The notes beneath the pieces were generated by a model. It saw only the letters and a program-made list of their open reading frames with translations, did not search any database and was not told the DNA's origin. DNA of 64,000 bases from Levilactobacillus lindianensis (GTDB lineage: Bacteria > Bacillota > Bacilli > Lactobacillales > Lactobacillaceae), in contig NZ_RHOD01000010.1 in NCBI RefSeq assembly GCF_003946095.1, positions 1 to 64,000 on the forward strand, written 5' to 3'. Numbering within the stretch: position 1 is the first letter of the stretch; each line of letters opens with the position of its first letter. The position numbers were made by a program, and so were the translations under genes. This document shows, piece after piece, positions 35,422 through 44,420 of this stretch.

Positions 35422-35940
35422 ATGACCTACTATACGATTGGGACAATTGTGAATACCCACGGCATTAAGGGTGAAGTTCGGGTGATTGCTACCACGGATT
35501 TCCCCGAGAAACGGTTTGTGGTGGGGCACAAGGTCTACGCCTTTCGCAAGGACCAACCAACGCCAGAGGTTTTTGAGATTGCCTCCGTGCGGCAACATAA
35601 GAACTTTATCCTGCTGAGCTTTAAGGGTAAGCCGTCCATTAACGACGTGGAGTACCTGAAGCAAAGCACCTTAAAGATCGCCGCCGACCAATTGGAAGAC
35701 GACGATTTGAAGCCTGGCGAGTATTACTACCACCAGATCATTGGGTTGGATGCGGTCACCGAAGATGGCGAGAAGCTAGGCACCATCAAGGATATCATGC
35801 AGACCGGCGCCAATGATGTTTGGGTCGTGGCGCGTCCCGGCAAGCCGGATCTATTGTTACCGAAGATTAAACAGGTGATCAAGGGCGTCGACCTCGATCA
35901 GCACCAGGTTACGGTGGAATTAATGGAGGGACTCGAGTAA
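35422..35940 (+). CDS. rimM: Ribosome maturation factor RimM
   Basis: A 172-residue 30S assembly factor that binds S19 and helps mature the 3' domain of 16S rRNA. The start [19 protein letters not shown] is the family signature. A C-terminal PRC barrel domain (about 95-172) has [13 protein letters not shown] 35422 follows GGAGG by eight bases; an in-frame ATG at 35407 lies before that site. It overlaps trmD by one base (TAATG). Confidence 0.96.
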   Translation: MTYYTIGTIVNTHGIKGEVRVIATTDFPEKRFVVGHKVYAFRKDQPTPEVFEIASVRQHKNFILLSFKGKPSINDVEYLKQSTLKIAADQLEDDDLKPGEYYYHQIIGLDAVTEDGEKLGTIKDIMQTGANDVWVVARPGKPDLLLPKIKQVIKGVDLDQHQVTVELMEGLE

Positions 35941-36710
35941 TGCGGATCGATGTATTAAGTTTATTTCCAGATATGTTCACGGGTCCCATGCATGACTCAA
36001 TCGTCGGCAAGGCCATTGAGAATGGTCATCTGACCATGCCCGTCACCAACTTTCGGGACTATTCAACGAACAAACATGGCAACGTCGATGACTACCCATT
36101 CGGTGGTGGCGCGGGGATGCTTCTGCAACCCCAACCAATCTTCGATGCCGTTGCCGCGACCGAGAAGCAGGCCGCGGCGGAGGGTCTTGGTAAGGGTCGC
36201 GTGATTCTGATGGATCCGGCCGGTGTGACCTTCAACCAGCACGTGGCCGAAGAATTTGCGCACGAGGACCATTTAACCTTCCTGTGTGGGCACTACGAGG
36301 GCTATGACGAACGTATTCGCAGTCTGGTTACCGATGAGGTTTCCCTGGGAGACTTTGTCCTGACCGGGGGCGAGCTCGCCGCTATGGTCATGATCGACGC
36401 CACGGTGCGCCTGTTGCCAGGCGTGCTTGGCAATGCCGAATCAGCACCGGGCGATTCTTTCTCCTCAGGTCTGCTGGAATACCCACAATACACGCGACCA
36501 GCCGACTTCCGGGGGATGCCGGTACCGGATGTCTTGATTAGCGGCAATCACGGTAAGATCGACGAATGGCGCCAGAAAGAGGCCCTGCGGCGGACTTATC
36601 TCAGACGGCCCGATCTCATCGACCATAGCAAGCTGACCAAGGAACAGAAACATCTGTTGGCCGACGTGCGGATCGAGGAAGAGGAACGCCATAACGAGTC
36701 AAGAAAATAA
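35940..36710 (+). CDS. trmD: tRNA (guanine-37-N1)-methyltransferase
   Basis: Methylates G37 next to the anticodon, preventing +1 frameshifts. The SPOUT fold has the trefoil-knot SAM site in [12 protein letters not shown] and [14 protein letters not shown], and the catalytic Asp segment in the C-terminal half. The start [13 protein letters not shown] is conserved. The length of 256 residues is typical. It is translationally coupled to rimM and followed by a separate promoter for rplS. Confidence 0.97.
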   Translation: MRIDVLSLFPDMFTGPMHDSIVGKAIENGHLTMPVTNFRDYSTNKHGNVDDYPFGGGAGMLLQPQPIFDAVAATEKQAAAEGLGKGRVILMDPAGVTFNQHVAEEFAHEDHLTFLCGHYEGYDERIRSLVTDEVSLGDFVLTGGELAAMVMIDATVRLLPGVLGNAESAPGDSFSSGLLEYPQYTRPADFRGMPVPDVLISGNHGKIDEWRQKEALRRTYLRRPDLIDHSKLTKEQKHLLADVRIEEEERHNESRK

Positions 36711-36712
36711 CC

Positions 36713-36741
36713 TTTACAGGCATTTTCGATTATGTTACACT
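36713..36741 (+). promoter_or_regulatory. Promoter of rplS
   Basis: TTTACA (36713-36718), a 17-base spacer and TACACT (36736-36741) lie directly after the trmD stop and would start a leader of about 75 bases. Confidence 0.75.
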
Positions 36742-36749
36742 TACTTTTG

Positions 36750-36803
36750 GCTGTTTAGCCACAGAAACAACATTCCGCTGTCGAGACTGAGAATGAATGT
36801 TGG
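36750..36803 (+). promoter_or_regulatory. L19-type ribosomal protein leader
   Basis: The 5' leader of rplS contains CAACATTC (36768-36775) pairing with GAATGTTG (36795-36802), enclosing the internal loop CGCTGTCGAGACTGA. Position and the CATTCCGCTG segment fit the Firmicute L19 leader family, through which L19 is thought to repress its own synthesis. The assignment rests on memory of the family pattern. Confidence 0.6.
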
Positions 36804-36822
36804 CGAAAGGAAAGAATAAAAT

Positions 36823-37179
36823 ATGCGCCAAAATACTTTAATTGCAAAGATCAACAACGAACAATTGCGGGACGATGTTCCTAACTTCCGTGCCGGAGAC
36901 ACTGTTCGGGTTCACGCCCGGATCGTCGAAGGTACCCGCGAACGTATCCAATTGTTCGAAGGTGTCGTAATCAAGCGTAAGGGTGCCGGTATCCAAGCTA
37001 CCTACACTGTACGTAAGATCAGTAACGGTGTTGGGGTTGAACGGATCTTCCCACTTCACTCACCACGTGTTGCTCAAATCGATGTTATCCGTCAAGGTCG
37101 GGTACGTCGTGCTAAGCTCTACTACTTACGTGACCGTAATGGTAAGGCTGCTCGGATTACCGAACGCCGTCGCAAGTAG
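36823..37179 (+). CDS. rplS: 50S ribosomal protein L19
   Basis: A 118-residue large-subunit protein at the 30S interface. The segments [41 protein letters not shown] and AKLYYLRDR are family signatures. Codon use is highly biased. It has its own promoter, a structured leader and a clear terminator, and closes the rpsP-rplS block. Confidence 0.97.
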   Translation: MRQNTLIAKINNEQLRDDVPNFRAGDTVRVHARIVEGTRERIQLFEGVVIKRKGAGIQATYTVRKISNGVGVERIFPLHSPRVAQIDVIRQGRVRRAKLYYLRDRNGKAARITERRRK

Positions 37180-37186
37180 TTTCAGC

Positions 37187-37222
37187 AAAAAACACCAATC
37201 GTTTAGGCGATTGGTGTTTTTT
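37187..37222 (+). terminator. Terminator after rplS
   Basis: AAAAAACACCAATCG pairs perfectly with CGATTGGTGTTTTTT around a six-base loop. Confidence 0.9.
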
Positions 37223-37277
37223 ATTTGAAATGAATTTAATGAAGTCGACTAGTAGCTAAATGATCCCAAGAAAAGAC

Positions 37278-37322
37278 AAAATGGCATGATTCCGATATTT
37301 AGTCGGCGTCATGCCATTTTAA
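37278..37322. terminator. Bidirectional terminator before the reverse acyltransferase
   Basis: AAAATGGCATGA (37278-37289) pairs perfectly with TCATGCCATTTT (37309-37320), with a CCGA/TCGG inner stem. The A run gives a T tail on the reverse strand, so it mainly serves the reverse gene ending at 37350. Confidence 0.8.
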
Positions 37323-37349
37323 AATCCAAAAATTTCAGAAATTAACTTA

Positions 37350-38417
37350 TCATGCGGCACTGGTTTTTCGGTGGCCGAGCCCATAGGACCAGACGGCCCC
37401 ATACGCCTTATCGAACAGCCAGCCTAGTAGCAGGGCACTTACCAAGACGCTGACAAAGTACAGCACGGGCTGACCAGCCAGTTCCGTTTGCTTTAAGAGC
37501 ATCATGGGAAGTCGTTGGAGGATATAGATGGAGAACATGCCAGGGCCCCCAATGTAGGCCAGAACCGGATTATGAATCTTAAAGCGCATGGCCAACCAGA
37601 CAAAGCAAAAGGCAAACATGATGCCAGCAACTTGATAGCTGGCGAGGCGAATCAAGCCAGACGTCTTGGCACAGACCAGATAGCTGACAGCAAATACGAT
37701 GAACGCGCCTAATCCCACGACCAGATAGCGGAACCAGTTGCGACAAACGGCCCGTTCAATCGCCGTTTTATAGTGGGCATAGAGCATCCCTGCAACGTAA
37801 CAGAAGACCGTGTTGGCATAATACTCTGGGAGTAACCAGCCGGCAATTAACATGTAGGCGCCGCTACCGATAATGATAAAGGCAATGGCGCGGCGGTTAT
37901 TGGTGGGGAAGAGTTCCCATGCCAGGTAGGTGAGCAGGTAGAGAAATAAGATGATAAAGATGTACCAGGCACTATTTCCAATTGTGGCGAGTCCCAAGTA
38001 ACTCAGTAGCACGTGCGGTAGGGTCATCGGACGTTGTGCCAGCAGGCCGGTGATTAGGTAAATGGTTACAGCCACCGCAAATTTTAGCCATAAAAATAAG
38101 AGTCGATGTTTGGGGAAGGTTTTTAAATATTGCCGACCCCGTTTCTCAAATTGGACGTAGATACCGTAACCCGAGAAAAAGAGAAACGTGGTGACAATGA
38201 GTTGGCCCTTGACCAGCATCCAGATTCGGGTGAGCTTGGCCAAGTCGTGGGGCATGGGAATGTACGTCATGAAGTGACTAAAAACCACTAACAATAAGAA
38301 TAAACCATTGATCGTAATAGTCGTCTGGCGGTTCAGGTCTTCCACGTCCGGCCCACTTGATCGATAACGTAGAGACGCTGCGAAACTAATGATAATGATT
38401 AACAAAATTAAATCCAT
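37350..38417 (-). CDS. Membrane acyltransferase 3 family protein
   Basis: A 355-residue integral membrane protein with about ten hydrophobic helices, resembling the acyltransferase 3 (OafA/WecH-like) superfamily that adds acyl groups to cell-surface sugars. The family His near the end of the second helix can be matched to VVFSHF, and FLFFSGYGIYVQFEKRGRQY fits the conserved helix 3 region. The N-terminal helix before it is longer than usual. GGAGAGG lies eleven bases upstream of the ATG. It is a single reverse-strand gene and its substrate is unknown. Confidence 0.75.
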   Translation of the reverse strand: MDLILLIIIISFAASLRYRSSGPDVEDLNRQTTITINGLFLLLVVFSHFMTYIPMPHDLAKLTRIWMLVKGQLIVTTFLFFSGYGIYVQFEKRGRQYLKTFPKHRLLFLWLKFAVAVTIYLITGLLAQRPMTLPHVLLSYLGLATIGNSAWYIFIILFLYLLTYLAWELFPTNNRRAIAFIIIGSGAYMLIAGWLLPEYYANTVFCYVAGMLYAHYKTAIERAVCRNWFRYLVVGLGAFIVFAVSYLVCAKTSGLIRLASYQVAGIMFAFCFVWLAMRFKIHNPVLAYIGGPGMFSIYILQRLPMMLLKQTELAGQPVLYFVSVLVSALLLGWLFDKAYGAVWSYGLGHRKTSAA

Positions 38418-38847
38418 TTGACTGAAAACCTCTCCTCATACCCCTTAAAAGTCTGGCAGTTGTTCGGCCAGATTTTTCAGAAAACGCGTTCCCCGATGAG
38501 ACTTGGCCTAGGCAATGATCGCGTCATTACCAGTAGTTATGTAATTGAAATATCTGAAACACTAAGACCAAGACCTAAACTTATGGCGTCATGATGGGTA
38601 ACTTAGCCGATTTAAGTTCTAAATAGCTCACGCTGTTCTTAATTTGGGATAAGTACCATTATAGTGAGAACAGGGCGAGATTACAATGGGCGAGACAAGT
38701 TGAATAGCGCTGAGCTTAGTCTATTGGGGGGCGAAAATTTTACGGGGCCATTCGCACCACTTACACTTCCAAAATAACCACTTATCCCGATTATCGAGAC
38801 GGTGCGGTGATTAGGGGTGTATTCTCCGGGCATAGGAGATGAGGCAG
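38418..38847. other. Intergenic region between divergent genes
   Basis: This 430-base gap holds no convincing gene. It contains direct GTTCT copies (38616-38620, 38635-38639), an inverted TGTTCT (38634-38639) / AGAACA (38667-38672) flanking TATAGT (38660-38665), and a weak -35. This could be the regulated promoter of the downstream ABC-LytTR operon, with the repeats as binding sites. The rest appears A/T-rich and unstructured. Confidence 0.4.
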
Positions 38848-39708
38848 ATGCTATTAGAAACGAAACACTTAACGGAGACCTTTGGGGAAAAGGTCGCCGT
38901 GAACGCGGTGGACTTACAGATTGAAAAGGGTAGCTTCACAGCGCTACTCGGACCAAACGGCGCAGGGAAGTCGACGACGTTGAACCTGTTGATTGGGTTG
39001 AGCCAACCAACCGCTGGGCAGGTGGTCTATGACCAGCAGCCCAGACTGGGAGTCGTCTTCCAGGGAAGCGTCCTCGATAGCATGCTGACGGTCCGAGAGA
39101 ACCTCCAGATTCGGGCGGGTCAGTATCGTCATATCCCGGCTGATCGCGTCACGGTCCTTAGCCGCCAGTTGGGACTGACGGGGTTCATGGCACAACGCTA
39201 TGGCACCTTATCCGGTGGTCAACGACGGCGGGTCGACATTGCCCGGGCCTTACTCAACAATCCTGATATTCTCTTTCTGGATGAACCCACAACCGGCCTC
39301 GATATTCAGACGCGCCGGGCCATTTGGACCCTCGTCCAGCGCCTCCAGCGGGAACAAAATATGACGGTAATTCTGACCACACACTACTTGGATGAAGCCG
39401 ATTCTGCGGATAACGTGATTGTCATTGACCACGGTAAGGTGTTGGCTCACGGGACAGCGGCCGAGATTAAGGATCGCTATGCGGCGGATCTTTTGACAAT
39501 AACCTCCCCGGATGTCGCTCAGGTGGCGGCCAAGGTTGCCTGGAAGCCAACGCAAATGACGGGTACCCAGGTGGCCTTTAGTCTCCCGAACATGCAGGAT
39601 GCCCTGGATATTCTGACGGCCAATCGGGCCCTCATCAGTAACTTTGAATTTCGGCCGGGCACCATGGATGATGCCTTCCTGGCCTTAACTGGAAAGGAGA
39701 TGCGTTAG
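38848..39708 (+). CDS. ABC transporter ATP-binding protein
   Basis: A 286-residue ATPase subunit of a multidrug or antimicrobial-peptide type exporter. Motifs are Walker A GPNGAGKST, Q-loop VVFQGS, signature LSGGQRRRVDIARAL, Walker B ILFLDEPTTGLD and the H-loop TTHY. A C-terminal regulatory extension of about 70 residues follows. ATG 38848 is chosen because GGAG lies nine bases upstream; the in-frame ATG at 38839 directly abuts that site. It is two bases before the permease gene. Confidence 0.93.
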   Translation: MLLETKHLTETFGEKVAVNAVDLQIEKGSFTALLGPNGAGKSTTLNLLIGLSQPTAGQVVYDQQPRLGVVFQGSVLDSMLTVRENLQIRAGQYRHIPADRVTVLSRQLGLTGFMAQRYGTLSGGQRRRVDIARALLNNPDILFLDEPTTGLDIQTRRAIWTLVQRLQREQNMTVILTTHYLDEADSADNVIVIDHGKVLAHGTAAEIKDRYAADLLTITSPDVAQVAAKVAWKPTQMTGTQVAFSLPNMQDALDILTANRALISNFEFRPGTMDDAFLALTGKEMR

Positions 39709-39709
39709 C

Positions 39710-40585
39710 ATGACAGCCATGATTAAACGCAATTTGCTCTTATACTTTCGGGATTGGAGTGGGGTCTTCTTCTCACTTCTAGGCGCTCTCATCTCATTTG
39801 TCTTGTACCTGGTCTTCTTGAAACAAAATATGCTGTCAAGTTGGCACCGGGTACCCGATGCCAAAGCGCTCTTGGATACTTGGTTGATTGGCGGCACGTT
39901 AGCCATCACGGGCATTACCACGACGCTGAGTAGCCTAGCGCTCATGGTGACCGATAGGGCGGACCACGTCGCTGAAGACCTCGAGTTGACCGATGCTGGG
40001 CCATTACGACTGTTTGCCAGCTATCTCGGTAGTGCGGCCGTGATTGGCTTTCTGATGCAACTTGCCATGTTTGGCATCATGTGGGGCGGCTTCTACGTGA
40101 CGGACGGCCTGACCCTGTCAGTTACAGCGGTTCTGAATACCTTGGGGCTCATGGTGTTCAGTTCACTCTTGGCGACGATGGTCAATGCCGTCTTTATTCG
40201 CGGCATCCATTCGGTAGATAGTCTGGGTAAGTTGGCCACCATCATCGGAACCGCGGCTGGGTTTCTGGTGGGAACTTACATCCCCATTGGGCTCCTCCCC
40301 AGCTTCGCTCAGAATCTGGTCAAGTTTATTCCGGGAAGTTACGTGGCAGCACTCTATCGCGAATTTTTGATGGGAAGAAAGTTGGATGCGGCTTTTGGTA
40401 GAAATGCGGCAGCGCGGACCAGTTTTGATAAATTGATGGGTATCCGGTTAAACTGGTCAACTTTATTGACCCAGCAGGAAACTTACCACATAATGGGATT
40501 AATGTTGATTGGGGCGGCCGCCCTGGCGTTTGGTCCGGAATGGTTACGAATCCGGCGTCGGCGGCGCGTCGTCCGTGAACGGTAA
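39710..40585 (+). CDS. ABC-2 type transporter permease
   Basis: A 291-residue membrane subunit with about six helices, the first preceded by the typical KRNLLLYFRDW segment. A conserved-looking PIGLLP and the GSYVAALYREFLMG segment before the last helix match ABC-2 exporters of lactic acid bacteria. The basic C-terminus (RIRRRRRVVRER) is cytoplasmic. It works with the ATPase directly upstream. The substrate is unknown; bacitracin, bacteriocins or lipids are possible. Confidence 0.9.
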   Translation: MTAMIKRNLLLYFRDWSGVFFSLLGALISFVLYLVFLKQNMLSSWHRVPDAKALLDTWLIGGTLAITGITTTLSSLALMVTDRADHVAEDLELTDAGPLRLFASYLGSAAVIGFLMQLAMFGIMWGGFYVTDGLTLSVTAVLNTLGLMVFSSLLATMVNAVFIRGIHSVDSLGKLATIIGTAAGFLVGTYIPIGLLPSFAQNLVKFIPGSYVAALYREFLMGRKLDAAFGRNAAARTSFDKLMGIRLNWSTLLTQQETYHIMGLMLIGAAALAFGPEWLRIRRRRRVVRER

Positions 40586-40605
40586 GTAAAAATGGGGGGA
40601 TCCAG

Positions 40606-41061
40606 GTGCGACATAAATTTGAAGAGAATGCGGCGATCGATCCCGCGGATCCACTGGTGGTCGTCCAAGCAGCCGCTGAGAGTCCCGCTACCGCGGCCAT
40701 TTCGGCCTATCTCGATAGTTATCAGGCGCCACATCCGGGAATTATCCCGGTGAAGACGCCTGATCGCCTGGTGATGGTGAAGACGGCCACGATTATTCTC
40801 GCCGATGTGCAACACGAGACGCTTCTGTTGTACACGACGACTGGCACGGTCACCACGCATGAAACGTTGCGACACCTGGTCCAACGTCTGGGGGATCCGA
40901 CCTTCGTGCAAGTCTCCAAGCATGGGGTTTTGAATTTAGATCACCTTCAATCATTAGAGGACAGTTTTTCTGGGAACATGACGGCGATCTTGACGGATCA
41001 GGTGAAGGCTCCAGTCAGTCGCAAATACGTCAAACAATTAATGGGCCAATTAGGTCTGTAG
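40606..41061 (+). CDS. LytTR family transcriptional regulator
   Basis: A 151-residue regulator whose C-terminal half is a LytTR DNA-binding domain: TATIILADVQHETLLLYTTTG, ETLRHLVQRLGDPTFVQVSKHGVLNLDHL and the closing APVSRKYVKQLMGQL are typical. There is no receiver domain, so it is a stand-alone LytTR protein. These commonly come with a DUF3021 membrane partner, as here, which is thought to inhibit the regulator. The start is GTG with GGGGGGA upstream. It probably controls the ABC genes with which it is co-transcribed. Confidence 0.9.
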   Translation: MRHKFEENAAIDPADPLVVVQAAAESPATAAISAYLDSYQAPHPGIIPVKTPDRLVMVKTATIILADVQHETLLLYTTTGTVTTHETLRHLVQRLGDPTFVQVSKHGVLNLDHLQSLEDSFSGNMTAILTDQVKAPVSRKYVKQLMGQLGL

Positions 41062-41072
41062 GAGGGGTGGAT

Positions 41073-41459
41073 ATGACAAAGATTTTCCACTATGCCATGA
41101 ATGGCATGGGTTATGGGGCCGTGTCTTATCTGGTTCTGCTGGCCATGCAGGAGGTTCCCGCGCATGTCTCCCCAAAAAATGCGATCAGTTTGCTCCTAGT
41201 GAGCGCGGTGATTGGTGTTCTCAGTATGATTTTTGATGAGGATTATCAAGGGTTGCCGTGGCCGCTGGAATTGGGCATTCACCTCGTTGGGACCGCTTTT
41301 CTGGTCATGGGGTACATGCTGTTCAATGGCTGGTCACTTGACTGGTCCTTCTGGGGCATCTTCGTTCTGCTTTATGTTGTTGTTTGGCTCGTCGTCAGCG
41401 TCGATCAGCATTTTCGGGTGGTCAAGATCAATCGGGCCCTGCAGAAACGAAATAAGTAG
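41073..41459 (+). CDS. DUF3021 family membrane protein
   Basis: A 128-residue protein with four hydrophobic segments at about residues 9-27, 36-55, 67-86 and 92-110, matching the DUF3021 family. ATG 41073 follows GGAGGGG by five bases. Members are encoded next to LytTR regulators and form membrane-bound inhibitory partners in systems such as streptococcal BrsRM/HdrRM. The last gene of the ABC-LytTR operon; no terminator lies before 41624. Confidence 0.88.
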   Translation: MTKIFHYAMNGMGYGAVSYLVLLAMQEVPAHVSPKNAISLLLVSAVIGVLSMIFDEDYQGLPWPLELGIHLVGTAFLVMGYMLFNGWSLDWSFWGIFVLLYVVVWLVVSVDQHFRVVKINRALQKRNK

Positions 41460-41518
41460 CTGGAAGCAGGTCGGATAGCAAGAATTGATCGTCATGGAAA
41501 AGAAAATTAAAATAATCC

Positions 41519-41547
41519 TTGACGATAGCCACTTTATCCTGTATAGT
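41519..41547 (+). promoter_or_regulatory. Strong promoter with no ORF directly downstream
   Basis: TTGACG (41519-41524), a 17-base spacer and TATAGT (41542-41547) match sigma-A well. An inverted repeat TTATTAG (41551-41557) / CTAATAA (41571-41577) covers the expected start site and could be an operator. Confidence 0.75.
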
Positions 41548-41553
41548 TACTTA

Positions 41554-41667
41554 TTAGAGTTTAAGAGATGCTAATAACGTAATTCAGAGAGATTGATTAG
41601 CAAGCCGGAGTTTCTTAGATTTTAAAAGCCGCTCGCTCATTCGCAGGAATGGGGGGCGGCTTTTTTT
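41554..41667 (+). ncRNA. Candidate small RNA or attenuator leader
   Basis: From the promoter at 41519 a transcript of about 114 bases would end at the strong terminator at 41624-41667. It contains no ORF with a ribosome binding site. GCTAAT (41570-41575) can pair with ATTAGC (41596-41601) ahead of the terminator. It could be a free small RNA, or an attenuated leader for the small membrane gene at 41756, which begins 89 bases beyond the terminator. No known riboswitch class is recognised. Confidence 0.45.
41624..41667 (+). terminator. Terminator of the promoter-terminator unit
   Basis: AAAGCCGCTC, a bulged G, CT and CATTC pair with GAATG and GGGGGCGGCTTT around a GCAG loop, and seven T residues follow. 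It also ends readthrough from the ABC-LytTR operon. Confidence 0.88.
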
Positions 41668-41755
41668 GCGTTCGTTTGTTCATTGCGGTTATGGGGTCGA
41701 GGCGTTTTGTCGAGCCACACGGTGGGGTGTAGTCTGCGACTAGGAGGTGGGGACG

Positions 41756-42058
41756 ATGCGTCAAAAAGTGATGATTCAATGGGCAACCTGGATTTTAGAG
41801 AGTTTGTTACTCGCGACGCTGGGACTCTCCGTGGTGATTTTCTTAGGATACGCGACCTTCTACGCCACTGGTCGTGGTGAATTAACCTTGAGGCTGGGAC
41901 ATCTGGCTTTTTATCGAATTAGCAAGGGCACAACCAGTGTGACCGGTCAGAGGTTGAATCCGGGGATGGTGATTACCTGGTTGGGAAGCCTAATTATTAT
42001 TATGGGAATCTTCGTTGAGAGTCACCGGGATCATGGTCGCCACCAGCGTTCAGTTTAG
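41756..42058 (+). CDS. Small membrane protein of unknown function
   Basis: A 100-residue protein with two predicted membrane helices at about residues 17-36 (LLLATLGLSVVIFLGYATFY) and 70-88 (VITWLGSLIIIMGIF), a loop of about 30 residues and a basic His/Arg tail. AGGAGGTGG before ATG 41756 is a strong ribosome binding site. No family is recognised. It lies between the promoter-terminator unit and kup, so a link to either is possible but unproven. Confidence 0.65.
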   Translation: MRQKVMIQWATWILESLLLATLGLSVVIFLGYATFYATGRGELTLRLGHLAFYRISKGTTSVTGQRLNPGMVITWLGSLIIIMGIFVESHRDHGRHQRSV

Positions 42059-42072
42059 CTGTAAATTAGTTG

Positions 42073-42103
42073 GGTGGCCTAAACGATTGGTGACCTTTTT
42101 TAT
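42073..42103 (+). terminator. Probable terminator before kup
   Basis: GGTGGCC pairs with GGTGACC over six of seven positions and is followed by six T residues. GTTGGGT upstream can alternatively pair with a downstream ACCCAAC, so another fold is possible. Confidence 0.45.
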
Positions 42104-42149
42104 TGTGACCCAACTTAGGTTAGTCACCGCACCAATTGCGCCCGCTTAC

Positions 42150-42178
42150 TTGGGGTTCCTCGGATGACCCGCTATGAT
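42150..42178 (+). promoter_or_regulatory. Promoter candidate for kup
   Basis: TTGGGG (42150-42155), a 17-base spacer and TATGAT (42173-42178) lie about 30 bases before the kup start codon. Confidence 0.55.
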
Positions 42179-42208
42179 GGGGGTAGCGTCAGACGAGGGG
42201 GGTCAATC

Positions 42209-44206
42209 ATGAAAAAATCGACACGGACATTGTCCGCAGTGGGGATGCTCATCACGTTGGGGATCGTGTATGGAGACATTGGGACGTCGCCATTGTATGT
42301 GATGAATGCCATTTTAGTTCAGTCGGGGAAGCATTCGCTTTCGGCGACGGCACCGATCATGTTGGGGAGTATCTCCTTGATTTTTTGGACGCTGATGTTG
42401 ATTACGACGATTAAATACATCTTACTGGCCATGCGCGCTGATAACCGGCATGAAGGGGGGATCTTCGCCCTGTATGCCCTGGTTCGGCCGCATGCGAAAT
42501 GGCTGATTGTGCCCGCTCTGATTGGTGGGGCGGCGTTATTGGCCGATGGCACGCTGACACCAGCTGTAACGGTGACGTCGGCCATTGAAGGATTGAAGGG
42601 CCAGACCATCGGCCCATTACACTTTAGTGACGGTCAGGGCTGGGTACTCCTGGTAGTCACAGGAATTCTACTGGGACTCTTTCTAGTCCAACGCTTCGGA
42701 ACGGAGCGAATTGGCTGGTCCTTTGGGCCGATGATGTTTATCTGGTTTAGTTTCATTGGTTTAGTAGGCCTCCACAATCTTTGGGCCTATCCGGCTATTT
42801 TAAAGGCTTTGTCACCAGTGTATGCCGTAACCTTTCTGATGAGCCCATTGAATAAGCAGGGGATCTTCATCCTGGGCAGTGTCTTTCTGGCAACGACCGG
42901 GGCAGAAGCTTTGTACTCGGATATGGGTCAGGTTGGTAAGCAGAACATTTACGGGACCTGGCCGTTTGTCTATGTCACATTGATGTTGAGTTATCTGGGT
43001 CAGGGCGCCTGGGTCATTCGTCACGCTGAACAGGTGCTGGCGACGCAGGGGGTCAATCCCTTCTATGCGATGGTACCAGCGGCGTGGCGGTTATTTGCCA
43101 TCATCATTGCGACGGTGGCGGCCATCATCGCTTCACAAGCGTTGATCACCGGGTCCTATACCTTAGTTCACGAAGCCATCGGGCTCAAACTCCTGCCACG
43201 GTTACGGATTAAGTTTCCGGGCAAGGTTAAGAGTCAACTGTATGTGGGTGCCGTGAACTGGCTCTTGTGTGCGGTAACCTTGAGTGTCGTTTGGTACTTC
43301 AGAACATCTAGTCACATGGAGGCGGCTTACGGGCTAGCGATTACGATGACCATGTTGATGACGACGCTATTACTGCACGCCTTTCTCATGCAACGACACC
43401 ACCCGGTGCTGGCCAAGGTTTACGTGGTCAGCTTTGGTTTATTGGAGAGTCTGTTCTTACTGGCCAGTCTCGCCAAGTTCGTTCACGGCGGGTACGTCAC
43501 CCTGCTGATTACGGTGGTGATCCTGACGGTTATGGTCTTCTGGTACTACGGTAACTTACGGCGTGACGCCTACTTGGAGGATACGGAAGATGTGTCACTC
43601 TTAGACTTCTTACCGCAGTTGACAGCGCTCAGTAAAGACGACCAGATTCCTTCGTTTGCCACGAATCTGGTCTATATCAGTAAAGTGACCCCGGGTTACC
43701 AGATTAAACGTGCGATCGTTTACTCCATCTTGGATCAACAGCCTAAACGAGCCGCGGTTTACTGGTTCGTGACGGTTAACGAGACCGATACGCCTTATGA
43801 GTGCTCCTATTCGGTAAATACGCTGGGCACGAGTAACGTAGTGGACGTCCAACTCTACCTGGGCTTCAAGAAGCCACAACGACTGAACGTTTATCTCCGT
43901 CAGATCGTGAATGATCTTTTGGCGGAAGGGGTACTGACGGATCAGACGCCGCGGTATTCCAGCATGCCTAACCGGCAGGTCGGTAACTTCAAATTCATCA
44001 TGTTGAATCAACAGTTCCAGGATCTGGGCGCCCAAGAGAACATTCCAACTGGCGATCTGATCCTGATTGGTGGTCGGCTCTTGTTGCAACGCATCAGTCT
44101 GTCCCCACAACGGTGGTATGGACTGGGCTTCAGTGACGTCGTTGAGGAACGAGTGCCATTGTTTATTGGCCAGGCGCCTGATCGGACACTGAAGAGAAGA
44201 GTGTGA
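42209..44206 (+). CDS. kup: Kup-family potassium transporter
   Basis: A K+/H+ symporter of the KUP/HAK family with about twelve membrane helices in the first 430 residues and a C-terminal cytosolic domain of about 200. The family motif [14 protein letters not shown] is near the start, with the next conserved segment [24 protein letters not shown] after helix 2. ATG 42209 follows AGGGGGG; the in-frame ATG at 42164 lies upstream of the predicted -10. The 665-residue product has normal length. Kup proteins in lactic acid bacteria are often inhibited by c-di-AMP; that is family knowledge. Confidence 0.95.
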   Translation: MKKSTRTLSAVGMLITLGIVYGDIGTSPLYVMNAILVQSGKHSLSATAPIMLGSISLIFWTLMLITTIKYILLAMRADNRHEGGIFALYALVRPHAKWLIVPALIGGAALLADGTLTPAVTVTSAIEGLKGQTIGPLHFSDGQGWVLLVVTGILLGLFLVQRFGTERIGWSFGPMMFIWFSFIGLVGLHNLWAYPAILKALSPVYAVTFLMSPLNKQGIFILGSVFLATTGAEALYSDMGQVGKQNIYGTWPFVYVTLMLSYLGQGAWVIRHAEQVLATQGVNPFYAMVPAAWRLFAIIIATVAAIIASQALITGSYTLVHEAIGLKLLPRLRIKFPGKVKSQLYVGAVNWLLCAVTLSVVWYFRTSSHMEAAYGLAITMTMLMTTLLLHAFLMQRHHPVLAKVYVVSFGLLESLFLLASLAKFVHGGYVTLLITVVILTVMVFWYYGNLRRDAYLEDTEDVSLLDFLPQLTALSKDDQIPSFATNLVYISKVTPGYQIKRAIVYSILDQQPKRAAVYWFVTVNETDTPYECSYSVNTLGTSNVVDVQLYLGFKKPQRLNVYLRQIVNDLLAEGVLTDQTPRYSSMPNRQVGNFKFIMLNQQFQDLGAQENIPTGDLILIGGRLLLQRISLSPQRWYGLGFSDVVEERVPLFIGQAPDRTLKRRV

Positions 44207-44236
44207 CCAAGGGCGGTTAGCTGGCGAGCATTAAGG

Positions 44237-44279
44237 CTGATAAGCAGATAATCCTGGGTTTGGATTATTTGCTTATCAG
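44237..44279 (+). terminator. Long hairpin after kup
   Basis: CTGATAAGCA-ATAATCC pairs with GGATTAT-TGCTTATCAG, about 17 pairs with one mismatch. The T tail is poor (GTTTAAG), so it may protect the 3' end rather than terminate by itself. Confidence 0.55.
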
Positions 44280-44367
44280 GTTTAAGCGGAGTCAGCTGCC
44301 CTTGGGCGCACGTTTCGGCCAGATAAAACTGACGCGCAGATTGTCTCCAGAAAAATAGCAGTACACC

Positions 44368-44407
44368 AAAAAAGGTGGTTCACCGATCTCTCGGTAAACC
44401 ACCTTTT
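44368..44407 (-). terminator. Terminator of the pepD-yjeM operon
   Basis: On the reverse strand AAAAGGTGGTT pairs with AACCACCTTTT and a T run follows; an inner ACCGA/TCGGT stem extends it. It lies 13 bases after the yjeM stop. Confidence 0.85.
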
Positions 44408-44420
44408 CAAATAGACGCAA

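Noticed and set aside
41683..41880. 65-codon forward frame starting in the kup-upstream region
   Set aside because: It overlaps the better supported small membrane gene at 41756 in another frame and lacks a ribosome binding site.
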